DNA of 13,162 bases, taken from positions 1 through 13,162 of the forward strand of contig CAKSNY010000043.1 of assembly GCA_934476455.1 (NCBI GenBank), written 5' to 3'. The notes under the pieces are model-generated. The model saw nothing but the letters and a program-made list of their open reading frames with translations, was not told the origin of the DNA and searched no databases. Below are positions 1-7,027 of the stretch, piece by piece. The DNA comes from an uncultured Clostridia bacterium (GTDB lineage: Bacteria > Bacillota > Clostridia > UMGS1883). The position numbers and the translations under genes are program-made. The number at the start of each line of letters is the position of its first letter. Within the stretch, counting starts at the first letter, position 1.

Positions 1-7
1 GAAAAAG

Positions 8-661
8 TTATTTTCCGGATGCTCTTAAAATAATTCTTGCCAACATACACATTATTATTAAAACGAACGCCGCAATAAAGCTTTCAATGCTGTTCCTTTT
101 TGTATTGCCCGTTCCGCTTTCAAGCATACCGCGCCGGCGAAGCACCTGCACAAACGGCTTGTATAAAAGCATTGCCAAAGCGCTGTTTAAAAGGCACTTA
201 ATAGTATTAAACGGCAAAAATACGGGAAGCAGCATTTTTAAAATTGCCTCGCGCGGCATCCCCATATAAAACGGCGTTATTATGTAATTAAAAACAAGCA
301 TTGCCGCCGCCATGCATACACTTCCCGCCAAAAGGGCGGCAATCGCACCGTTAAAGCTTCTGTGTCTGCGGTAAATTGCCGCCGCCGTGCAGGCAAACGC
401 ACATGTTGATATCACGTTCATAAAAAATCCGTACAAAAACGTTTCGCTGATGGTCAGCATTTCCGCAAGTGACACCAAAACGGATATTACCGCGGCACAG
501 GCAGGACCAAACATAAATCCACCCATAACTATAACGGCGTCCTTTGGGTCATATTTTAAAAACGATATTATACTTATCGGCAGCAATTTTGCGATAAACA
601 CCGCAATATAGCTCATTGCGCACAAAAGTGCAATTGCAGTAATTTTTTTTGTTTTATTCAT
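8..661 (-). CDS. ribU: Riboflavin ECF transporter substrate-binding subunit RibU
   Basis: This is an integral membrane S component that captures riboflavin; in the family it works with a shared energizing module (EcfA, EcfA', EcfT) that is not in this window. The 217-residue product is highly hydrophobic. Family-like features are the LKYDPKD loop at 35-41 followed by a GGFMFGP turn, and the NYIITPFYM stretch at 125-133. Hydrophobic segments fall near 9-30, 43-68 (probably two short helices), 74-96, 105-130 and 143-168, the six expected. A further hydrophobic segment at about 193-212 follows a polar linker, which makes the protein roughly 25-30 residues longer than typical RibU. The ATG start has a GGAGGAAG Shine-Dalgarno site 7-8 bases upstream. 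An FMN riboswitch and terminator immediately upstream fix riboflavin as the likely substrate. The C-terminus reaches a normal stop at 8-10. Confidence 0.9.
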   Translation of the reverse strand: MNKTKKITAIALLCAMSYIAVFIAKLLPISIISFLKYDPKDAVIVMGGFMFGPACAAVISVLVSLAEMLTISETFLYGFFMNVISTCAFACTAAAIYRRHRSFNGAIAALLAGSVCMAAAMLVFNYIITPFYMGMPREAILKMLLPVFLPFNTIKCLLNSALAMLLYKPFVQVLRRRGMLESGTGNTKRNSIESFIAAFVLIIMCMLARIILRASGK

Positions 662-678
662 AGCTTGCTTCCTCCATT

Positions 679-712
679 AAAAATGCAGCCCCGTATAAGG
701 GGCTGCATTTTT
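679..712 (-). terminator. Intrinsic terminator of the FMN riboswitch expression platform
   Basis: A perfect 14-bp inverted repeat (arms 679-692 and 699-712, six-base loop) has a GC-rich core, GCAGCCCC pairing with GGGGCTGC, and ends in five T residues on the minus strand just before the ribU Shine-Dalgarno site. It directly abuts the 3' side of the aptamer P1 helix. This is the usual layout for an FMN-induced transcription-termination switch. Confidence 0.9.
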
Positions 713-820
713 TCTTCTTTCATCCGGACTGTAACCGTCGGTTGCAGAATCTCACTGCATCAGCCGTTTACGGCTCGCGGACTGTACCGCCGGTAGGGAA
801 TTTCACCCGCCCCCGAAGAA
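712..820 (-). promoter_or_regulatory. FMN riboswitch (RFN element) controlling ribU
   Basis: On the minus strand the region carries the hallmark RFN blocks in order: GGGTGAAATTCCCTACCGGC, then AGTCCGCGAGCC, then GTGAGATTC, then CCGACGGTTACAGTCCGGAT. Flanking TTCTTC (815-820) and GAAGAA (712-717) close helix P1. FMN binding should stabilise the aptamer and let the adjacent terminator form, shutting off riboflavin uptake when flavin is plentiful. The aptamer begins about 13 bases after the stop codon of the preceding PrsA-like gene. No good promoter is visible in that gap, so the leader may be reached by read-through from upstream. Confidence 0.96.
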
Positions 821-832
821 AATATTATTTTT

Positions 833-2017
833 TTATTCAGAAGCCTTTTTGTCTGCAGACTGTTTCTTGTCCGAGCTTCCCGAGGTGCTGTTTTGTGCGT
901 TATCCTTTTGCGCGCCCTCCTGCTTCTTTGCTTCTGCCGCTCTTTCCTTTGACCATTTCTTAAGATACTTTTCTATTGTCTTTTCCTCTGTACTTACCTT
1001 AAGTTTTTTAAGCTTTTTGTCAAGCTTTTTCATAAGCTTTTCCTGAAGAGCGTTTTCCTTATACGTCTTAAACTCGTCAGTGTTTTTATCAATCTCATAG
1101 CGCTTTATCACATGGTATCCGTAGCTTGTTTTAACGGGTTCCTTTGTGTATTCGCCAACCTTAAGGTTTTTTGATGCTTCCTCAAACTCGGGTACCATCT
1201 CACCTTCGCCGAAAAGATAATACTTGCCCTTTGACATACCCGGGTCTTCGTTGTACTTTTCAATAAGGTCGTCAAATTCCTTGCCGCTGTCAAGCTGTGC
1301 AATAACCTCATTCGCAAGCTTTTTGGCATCCGCATCGGAACGGGCTTCTTTCTTCTCGCCTTTTTCGCCCTGCTGCTCCTGCGTCGATATAAGCACATGC
1401 TGAACTCTCATTTTGCCTTCGTTTTCTTTGATGAAATCCTCTTCAAGCTTCTTTTCGTCAACCTTAAGTGCGCCGCCTGACTTGGAAAGCTCTTTAAAGA
1501 GTCTGCTGTATATCTCGCAAATTTCAAGATAACGGTCAAACGCAGCGTCGGTAGTATGCGCCCCCAAAAGATACTTTCTGTATCCGTCGACACCGTTGTA
1601 GTTTTTTTCCACAATATTCTTCTTTTGCTCTGTCACGGTTTTTTGCACATCTCTGTCGGCTGTAATCTTATAATCCTTGCCGAGCGCTACGGCAGCCGCC
1701 ATCTGCTTTACCTGCTCGATGGTATTTGTCTGCATAAAGTCGGCCATTGTTTTGCCTTCTTCAACCTCCATATTTTCCCAGTCGGCGCCGTAATAGTTTG
1801 CATACTGCGACATATTGTCGTAAACAAGCTTGTATATAAAGTTAAAATCTGCCTGAGAGATTTTCTGCTCTCCGACAGTCATCACGATATCCTTGTTAAG
1901 CGATTTGTCATCGTCTGTCACCACGCTTATTCTGTCACCCTTTCCGGCAGTGCAGCCGCACAGCATAAGCGCTGCGCAAAGCATAAGCGCGATAAATACC
2001 GTCAATCTTTTTTTCAT
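833..2017 (-). CDS. PrsA-like foldase: parvulin-type peptidyl-prolyl isomerase lipoprotein
   Basis: This is an extracytoplasmic folding factor anchored to the outer face of the membrane. I chose the ATG at 2017 (394 residues): it has an AAAGGA Shine-Dalgarno site about 10 bases upstream and a clean signal peptide, MKKR, a hydrophobic core and then the lipobox LCGC, with lipidation at Cys22. An in-frame ATG at 2056 lacks a ribosome site and adds a charged stretch before the signal. Residues 30-200 form the helical N-terminal chaperone-like region. Residues about 203-310 are a parvulin/PpiC domain, recognisable from RVQHVLIS (His207), GEGEMVPEFEEA and PVKTSYGYHVIK. The C-terminus is a Lys/Gln/Ser-rich low-complexity tail. 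Parvulin lipoproteins next to mfd are common in Clostridia. The client proteins cannot be told from sequence. Confidence 0.9.
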   Translation of the reverse strand: MKKRLTVFIALMLCAALMLCGCTAGKGDRISVVTDDDKSLNKDIVMTVGEQKISQADFNFIYKLVYDNMSQYANYYGADWENMEVEEGKTMADFMQTNTIEQVKQMAAAVALGKDYKITADRDVQKTVTEQKKNIVEKNYNGVDGYRKYLLGAHTTDAAFDRYLEICEIYSRLFKELSKSGGALKVDEKKLEEDFIKENEGKMRVQHVLISTQEQQGEKGEKKEARSDADAKKLANEVIAQLDSGKEFDDLIEKYNEDPGMSKGKYYLFGEGEMVPEFEEASKNLKVGEYTKEPVKTSYGYHVIKRYEIDKNTDEFKTYKENALQEKLMKKLDKKLKKLKVSTEEKTIEKYLKKWSKERAAEAKKQEGAQKDNAQNSTSGSSDKKQSADKKASE

Positions 2018-2063
2018 CTGTACCCAATCCTTTCTTTTTTCGGGTTCTACCCGCATCTTTGTT

Positions 2064-2092
2064 ATTATACACTATTGATTTTCGTTTTGCAA
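2064..2092 (-). promoter_or_regulatory. SigA-type promoter for the PrsA-like gene, inside the mfd end
   Basis: On the minus strand a TTGCAA -35 box (2087-2092) is followed by a 17-base spacer and a perfect TATAAT -10 box (2064-2069). The -35 box and part of the spacer overlap the last codons of mfd. The predicted transcription start falls near 2057, giving a leader of about 40 bases before the ATG at 2017. This allows the lipoprotein gene, and possibly the downstream ribU riboswitch, to be transcribed independently of mfd. Confidence 0.7.
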
Positions 2093-5000
2093 GTCATTTA
2101 ATACATTATTTACACATTCGATAATTTGTCCCTGTTTAAGCGCTTTTTCGCGCAGAAGAATATACGGTCTTTCTCCCGCACCGAAAAGTATTTTTCCGCG
2201 GCGCGCGGCAGCCAGCTTAGATATTTTTTCCACCGTTTCTCCGTCTGCCGACTTAAGCTTAAACATTATCCCCGCTTCCGCGTGGCATATCTCAATTATA
2301 CCTATTTCCTGCGCTTTTGTCTTTAAAGACTGTATTTCGAGCAGTGCGTAGGTTTCATCCGGCAGCTCGCCGTAACGGTCCTCAAAGCTTTCCTCCACAG
2401 CGTAGCGATCACCGATATTTTCAATCGACGCAATTTGCTTATACGCCTCAATCCGCATCTGTGAGGAGGGGATGTAATTCTCCGGAATAAATGCGCTTAC
2501 GTTAAGGTCTATCACGGTTTCCTGTTTCTCGGCTTCGGGTTCAAGCCCCATTGCTTCGTTCACAGCGTCGGAAAGTATCGAGCAATACATATCATACCCC
2601 ACGCTTGCCATAAAGCCGTGCTGCTCCGGACCCAATATATTCCCCGCACCGCGTATTTCAAGGTCGCGCATGGCTATCCTAAAGCCCGACCCGAACTCTG
2701 TAAACTCTCTTATTGCGCGAAGCCTTTTTTCCGCAACCTCGTCTAAAATTTTGTCTTTTCTGTAAGTAAGATATGCGTAGGCAAGCCTGTTTGTTCTTCC
2801 CACACGCCCCCTCAGCTGATAAAGCTGGCTCAGCCCGAGTGTGTCTGCATTTTCCATTATAATTGTGTTTACGTTTGATATATCAAGCCCTGTTTCTATT
2901 ATTGTTGTGCAAACCAAAACGTTTACCTCTCCGTCCTGCACCTTAAGCATTACGTCGTCAAGCTCGGTTTCGCTCATTCTGCCGTGCGCTACCGAAACCT
3001 TTGCTTCGGGTATGAGAGAGGATATCCGCTCTGCCGCCTTATATATTGAGTTTACACGGTTATGCAGATAATATACCTGCCCCCCGCGCGAAAGCTCGCG
3101 CTCAATCGCGTTTTTTATTACTCCTTCATTATATTCAAGCACATATGTCTGCACGGGGTATCTGTCGCCCGGCGGGGTGGTAAGCACGCTCATATCGCGT
3201 ATTCCTATCATCGCCATATGAAGCGTTCTCGGAATAGGCGTTGCACTTAGAGTTAAAACGTCCACATTTTTTTTCATTTCCTTTATTTTTTCCTTATGCG
3301 TGACGCCGAAACGCTGCTCCTCGTCAACAATCAGAAAGCCCAGTTTTTTAAATATAACATTTTTTGAAAGTAGCTTATGTGTTCCGACAACAATGTCACA
3401 TTCGCCGCTCTTCAGCTTTTTAAGTGTTTGTGCCGACTCTGACGGTGTGCAAAAGCGTGACAGCATACACACCTTTATCGGATAATTTTTCATTCTTTCC
3501 TTAAAGTTTTTGTAATGCTGTGCCGCCAATATTGTAGTCGGCACAAGGTATGCTACCTGGTATCCGTCCATAACAGCTTTAAATGCGCCGCGCATTGCTA
3601 CCTCGGTTTTTCCGTATCCGACGTCACCGCACAGCAGTCTGTCCATCGGGCGTGCGCTTTCCATATCCTTTTTCATTTCCTCGGTGCTTCTGAGCTGGTC
3701 CTCCGTTTCCTCGTACAAAAAAGCGCTCTCAAAATCGCGCTGCCACGGCGTATCGGGGCCAAACGCCACACCCATGCTCTGCTGCCTTTCGGCGTACAGC
3801 TTTACAAGGCGCTGCGCCATTTCCTCAACCGATTGGCGCACCTTACGCTTTGCATTCGCCCATTCGTTTGATCCAAGCTTGTTTAATCGTATTGCCCTGT
3901 TTTCACTGCCGCCTGTGTATTTGCTTACGGCGTCAAGCTGACCTACCGGCAGATATAAATGGTCCTCCCCGCGGTATTCTATTTTTATATAATCTTTTAT
4001 AACGCCGCTTACCTTCATCCGTGTTATGCCGATATATCTGCCTATACCGTGCGCACGGTGAACCACATAGTCGCCCGGCTGCAGCTGGTCTGCACTTTTT
4101 ATTTTTACGGTGTCCTTATCGCGGCGCGCGGCACGTTTTTTCTTTTCCTCCGCAAATATTTCGCGGTCGCTTATGATAACACATTTTTCCGTCGGATATT
4201 CAAAGCCTTTTGTAATGCTGCCTACCGTAACGGTTACAAAATCCCCCCTCAGCTCACACGGGTGTTTTTCGTATACCGCACCGATTTGCCGTTCGTTTAA
4301 CATTTGCGTTATTTTCTTTGCACGCTCGCTGCTGCCGCCCAAGATAATCACGCGCTGCCCTTCTTTTTTCCATGCGGACAGGTCGTTTTCCAAAAACTCT
4401 ATATTTCCGCTGTAGCTGCTTATTGCCTTTGTGGTTATAAAAAGGCGCTTTTTCACTTTGTAATCGGGGTAATTTTCCGATATTGCGCTAAGACATATCA
4501 TTTTTCTTTTTTCCATTGCGGATGTTATGTCTTTATAGCTGTTTACATATTCCGAAATATCTTTCACGGCTATATTATCGGCGGCTGTTTTTATATTTTC
4601 GCCTATTTCCCACTCCACAGCCTTTGCCGCTTCGCTTATGCGCGGCGGCTCATCCGCGAAAATGATATACGAATCGTCAATATACGTGAGCATAGACGTT
4701 CTCGCCCCGTCAAAAGACACAGGCACAATCTCTGCACTGTCAACCTTTTTTATACTTAGCTGTGTTTCGCAGTCGAAAATACGCAAAGAATCTATATCGT
4801 CACCGAAAAGCTCCATACGCATAGGGTCTTGCGCGTCAGGCGAAAAAATGTCGACAATGCCCCCGCGGATTGCAAACTGCCCTTTTAAAAGCACTGTGTC
4901 AACCCTTGTATAGCCCATATCGGAAAGCAGCTGCGGCAGCTCTTGTGCAGGCGCGGTCTTTCCGTATTCAAAGACCATTTTCATTTCCTCAAGCTTTTCC

Positions 5001-5386
5001 TTGGGCATAACAAAGTGTAAAAGCGATTCTACAGATACTATACCCCACGCCCCGCAGGACAGCTGTGCCAATGCCTCTGCGCGTTTATTTTCTATTTCGT
5101 GGTCTGCCGCGTCCACCTTGTATAAAACAACCTCTTTAGGGGGGATATATGCACATTCTCCCTTATAAAAGAAGCTTATATCGTTAAAAAGCCGCTTTGC
5201 CTGAAGGTCATTATAGGTTATAACAAATGCCTTCTTACCGGTTTTTGCGCACAGCGAGCTTATAATATGCGCCTTTTGGGCATCTGCCGTTCCCGTTATT
5301 CCGAGCGGGAACACCCCGCCTTTTACACTGTCCAATATTGTGCAAAATTCGTCCGATTTGTCAAGCAACCCGTTAAATACGTCCAT
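2072..5386 (-). CDS. mfd: Transcription-repair coupling factor Mfd
   Basis: Mfd is a DNA translocase that removes RNA polymerase stalled at lesions and recruits UvrA for nucleotide excision repair. The 1104-residue product has the full domain order: UvrB-like N-terminal module (about 1-215); RNA-polymerase-interacting CarD-like domain (about 434-495, LQPGDYVVHRAHGIGRYIG); RecG-like helicase core with Walker A GDVGYGKTE (587-595), DEEQ box (688-691), SAT motif (714-716) and QLRGRVGRTNR (856-866); TRG motif region (about 902-925, LEIRGAGNILGPEQHG); and the C-terminal autoinhibitory domain. It is slightly shorter than E. coli Mfd (1148), with no motif missing. The ATG has GGAGGA about 11 bases upstream and follows the pth stop by 23 bases, so the two are probably cotranscribed. 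The fin gene often found between them in Bacillus is not present. Confidence 0.97.
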   Translation of the reverse strand: MDVFNGLLDKSDEFCTILDSVKGGVFPLGITGTADAQKAHIISSLCAKTGKKAFVITYNDLQAKRLFNDISFFYKGECAYIPPKEVVLYKVDAADHEIENKRAEALAQLSCGAWGIVSVESLLHFVMPKEKLEEMKMVFEYGKTAPAQELPQLLSDMGYTRVDTVLLKGQFAIRGGIVDIFSPDAQDPMRMELFGDDIDSLRIFDCETQLSIKKVDSAEIVPVSFDGARTSMLTYIDDSYIIFADEPPRISEAAKAVEWEIGENIKTAADNIAVKDISEYVNSYKDITSAMEKRKMICLSAISENYPDYKVKKRLFITTKAISSYSGNIEFLENDLSAWKKEGQRVIILGGSSERAKKITQMLNERQIGAVYEKHPCELRGDFVTVTVGSITKGFEYPTEKCVIISDREIFAEEKKKRAARRDKDTVKIKSADQLQPGDYVVHRAHGIGRYIGITRMKVSGVIKDYIKIEYRGEDHLYLPVGQLDAVSKYTGGSENRAIRLNKLGSNEWANAKRKVRQSVEEMAQRLVKLYAERQQSMGVAFGPDTPWQRDFESAFLYEETEDQLRSTEEMKKDMESARPMDRLLCGDVGYGKTEVAMRGAFKAVMDGYQVAYLVPTTILAAQHYKNFKERMKNYPIKVCMLSRFCTPSESAQTLKKLKSGECDIVVGTHKLLSKNVIFKKLGFLIVDEEQRFGVTHKEKIKEMKKNVDVLTLSATPIPRTLHMAMIGIRDMSVLTTPPGDRYPVQTYVLEYNEGVIKNAIERELSRGGQVYYLHNRVNSIYKAAERISSLIPEAKVSVAHGRMSETELDDVMLKVQDGEVNVLVCTTIIETGLDISNVNTIIMENADTLGLSQLYQLRGRVGRTNRLAYAYLTYRKDKILDEVAEKRLRAIREFTEFGSGFRIAMRDLEIRGAGNILGPEQHGFMASVGYDMYCSILSDAVNEAMGLEPEAEKQETVIDLNVSAFIPENYIPSSQMRIEAYKQIASIENIGDRYAVEESFEDRYGELPDETYALLEIQSLKTKAQEIGIIEICHAEAGIMFKLKSADGETVEKISKLAAARRGKILFGAGERPYILLREKALKQGQIIECVNNVLNDLQNENQ

Positions 5387-5409
5387 ACCTTTTTTGTTCC
5401 TCCGAATTA

Positions 5410-5973
5410 TTACAACACCTTGTTGTTAAACTTACTCATTGCATCGCCCACGCCGTTGCGTATTATTTCAGTAACCATTTCCTCTGTTTTTTTCACGGCA
5501 TTTGTCACGCTTATTCCGTCCTTCTCGTTAAAATTACCCAAAACGTAATCTGCAAGGTTATGCTCCGGCATTCCGACGCCAAAGCGTATACGCACAAAAT
5601 TATCGGAATTTAAAAGATAAATTATGCTTTTCATACCGTTGTGTCCGCCCGCACTTCCCGACGGGCGTATGCGCACCTTCCCGGGGGCAAGGTTTATATC
5701 GTCATACATTATTATTATATTTTCCGGCGGTATTTTATAGAACGCCGCCGCGTCACGCACGCTCTCGCCGCTTAAGTTCATATAGGTTTGCGGCTGCATA
5801 ATAATACATTTTTCTCCGGCAATGTCTCCCACGCCGTAAATTGCCTTAAATTTAAGCTTGCTAAGCTTTATTCCGCAGCACTGCGCAAGGTACGCGGCAG
5901 CCGTAAATCCAACGTTATGGCGTGTTTTTTCATATTCTTTTCCCGGATTTCCCAATCCTGCTATTAAATACAT
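5410..5973 (-). CDS. pth: Peptidyl-tRNA hydrolase
   Basis: Pth cleaves the ester bond of peptidyl-tRNAs that drop off the ribosome, recycling tRNA; it is an essential cytosolic enzyme. The 187-residue length is typical. Active-site residues are in place relative to E. coli Pth: Asn9 (LGNPG), the catalytic His19 (TRHNVGF), Asn66 (YMNLSG), Asp91 (MYDDIN) and Asn112 (GGHNGMKS). The ATG at 5973 has a GTGAGGTGA Shine-Dalgarno site at good spacing. The gene follows prs, separated by a terminator-like hairpin that leaves only about 20 bases before this start, so expression probably depends on read-through. The prs-pth-mfd order matches Bacillus without ctc and fin. Confidence 0.97.
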   Translation of the reverse strand: MYLIAGLGNPGKEYEKTRHNVGFTAAAYLAQCCGIKLSKLKFKAIYGVGDIAGEKCIIMQPQTYMNLSGESVRDAAAFYKIPPENIIIMYDDINLAPGKVRIRPSGSAGGHNGMKSIIYLLNSDNFVRIRFGVGMPEHNLADYVLGNFNEKDGISVTNAVKKTEEMVTEIIRNGVGDAMSKFNNKVL

Positions 5974-5990
5974 ATTTTCACCTCACGGGC

Positions 5991-6029
5991 AAAAAGCCGC
6001 AGCAGATTATGCCCCCTGCTGCAGCTTTT
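5991..6029 (-). terminator. Intra-operon terminator-like hairpin between prs and pth
   Basis: Arms 5992-6005 and 6016-6029 form a 14-bp stem with one G-U wobble in RNA (core GCAGCAG/CTGCTGC) and a 10-base loop. On the minus strand it is followed by five T residues and then GCCC. The short T-tract suggests incomplete termination. Downstream there is no space for a promoter before pth, so it probably acts as an attenuator rather than an operon end. Confidence 0.75.
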
Positions 6030-6045
6030 ACTGTTATTTTATTTT

Positions 6046-7002
6046 TTATACAAAAAGCGGACTTACCGAAATATCCTCGTAAATACGCTCAATTGCCTCG
6101 GCAAATATGGGGGCAACGCTTAAAATCTTCGTTTTCTCCATTATCTTTTCCTCGGGCAATTCTATCGTATTAAGGCACACAAGCTCCTTTATGGGGCTTT
6201 TTTCAAGGCGTTCTATTGCCGGGCCGCTCAGCACCGGATGCGTGCAGCACGCGTAAACCTCTTTCGCGCCTTTTTCTATCAACGCCTCCGCACCGTGAAC
6301 TATGGTTCCTGCGGTGTCTATCATATCGTCTACCAATATAACGCGCTTATCCTTTATCTCGCCTATAATATTCATAACCTCGCTTACGTTCGGCTTCGGA
6401 CGGCGCTTGTCAATAATTGCAATCGGCACGTCAAGCTTCTGCGCAAAGTTACGCGCGCGCGTTACGCTGCCGAAATCCGGCGATACTACTACTATATCTT
6501 CCATATCATTTTTAAACTTTTCAACATAATACGGTGCAAGAATCGGTACCCCGAGCAAATGATCCACGGGAATATTGAAAAAGCCCTGTATCTGCGCTGC
6601 GTGCAAATCCATTGTAAGCACCCTGTCCGCACCTGCTTTTGCGATAAGGTCTGCAACAAGCTTTGCACTGATCGGGTCACGCGCTTTTGCCTTTCTGTCC
6701 TGGCGGGCATAGCCGAAATAGGGAATAACCGCTGTTATTCTTCCCGCCGACGCGCGTTTAAATGCGTCTATCATTATAAGCATTTCCATAAGGTTGTCAT
6801 TAACCGGCGAACTTGTAGACTGCACTACAAACACATCGCTGCCGCGCACAGTTTCTCCGATGTTTACAAAGATTTCTCCGTCCGAAAACAAACCAACCTT
6901 CGACTCGCCTATTTTAAGGTGAAGCCTGTCCGCAATTTCTGCTGCAAGGCGCGGGTTGGAATTTGCCGCAAACAGCTTGATGTTTTTACCGTGTGGTATC
7001 AT
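6046..7002 (-). CDS. prs: Ribose-phosphate pyrophosphokinase (PRPP synthetase)
   Basis: Prs makes 5-phosphoribosyl-1-pyrophosphate from ribose-5-phosphate and ATP, feeding purine, pyrimidine, histidine, tryptophan and NAD synthesis. The 318-residue length is typical of the class I bacterial enzyme. Visible signatures are ARQDRKAKARDPI (99-111, ATP-binding loop), the PRPP synthetase signature DLHAAQIQGFF (132-142), the flexible loop KRRPKPN (199-205) and the ribose-5-phosphate/PRPP loop VILVDDMIDTAGT (221-233). The ATG has GGAGGA eight bases upstream and lies 25 bases after the glmU stop, consistent with cotranscription. A TATAAT at 7019-7024 lies just upstream but lacks a convincing -35 partner. 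Confidence 0.98.
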   Translation of the reverse strand: MIPHGKNIKLFAANSNPRLAAEIADRLHLKIGESKVGLFSDGEIFVNIGETVRGSDVFVVQSTSSPVNDNLMEMLIMIDAFKRASAGRITAVIPYFGYARQDRKAKARDPISAKLVADLIAKAGADRVLTMDLHAAQIQGFFNIPVDHLLGVPILAPYYVEKFKNDMEDIVVVSPDFGSVTRARNFAQKLDVPIAIIDKRRPKPNVSEVMNIIGEIKDKRVILVDDMIDTAGTIVHGAEALIEKGAKEVYACCTHPVLSGPAIERLEKSPIKELVCLNTIELPEEKIMEKTKILSVAPIFAEAIERIYEDISVSPLFV

Positions 7003-7027
7003 TTTAGTATTCCTCCGTATTATAAAT

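Noticed and set aside
2018..2056. Longer start for the lipoprotein gene at ATG 2056
   Set aside because: It has no ribosome site, lies at the predicted transcription start, and places 13 charged residues before a complete signal peptide.
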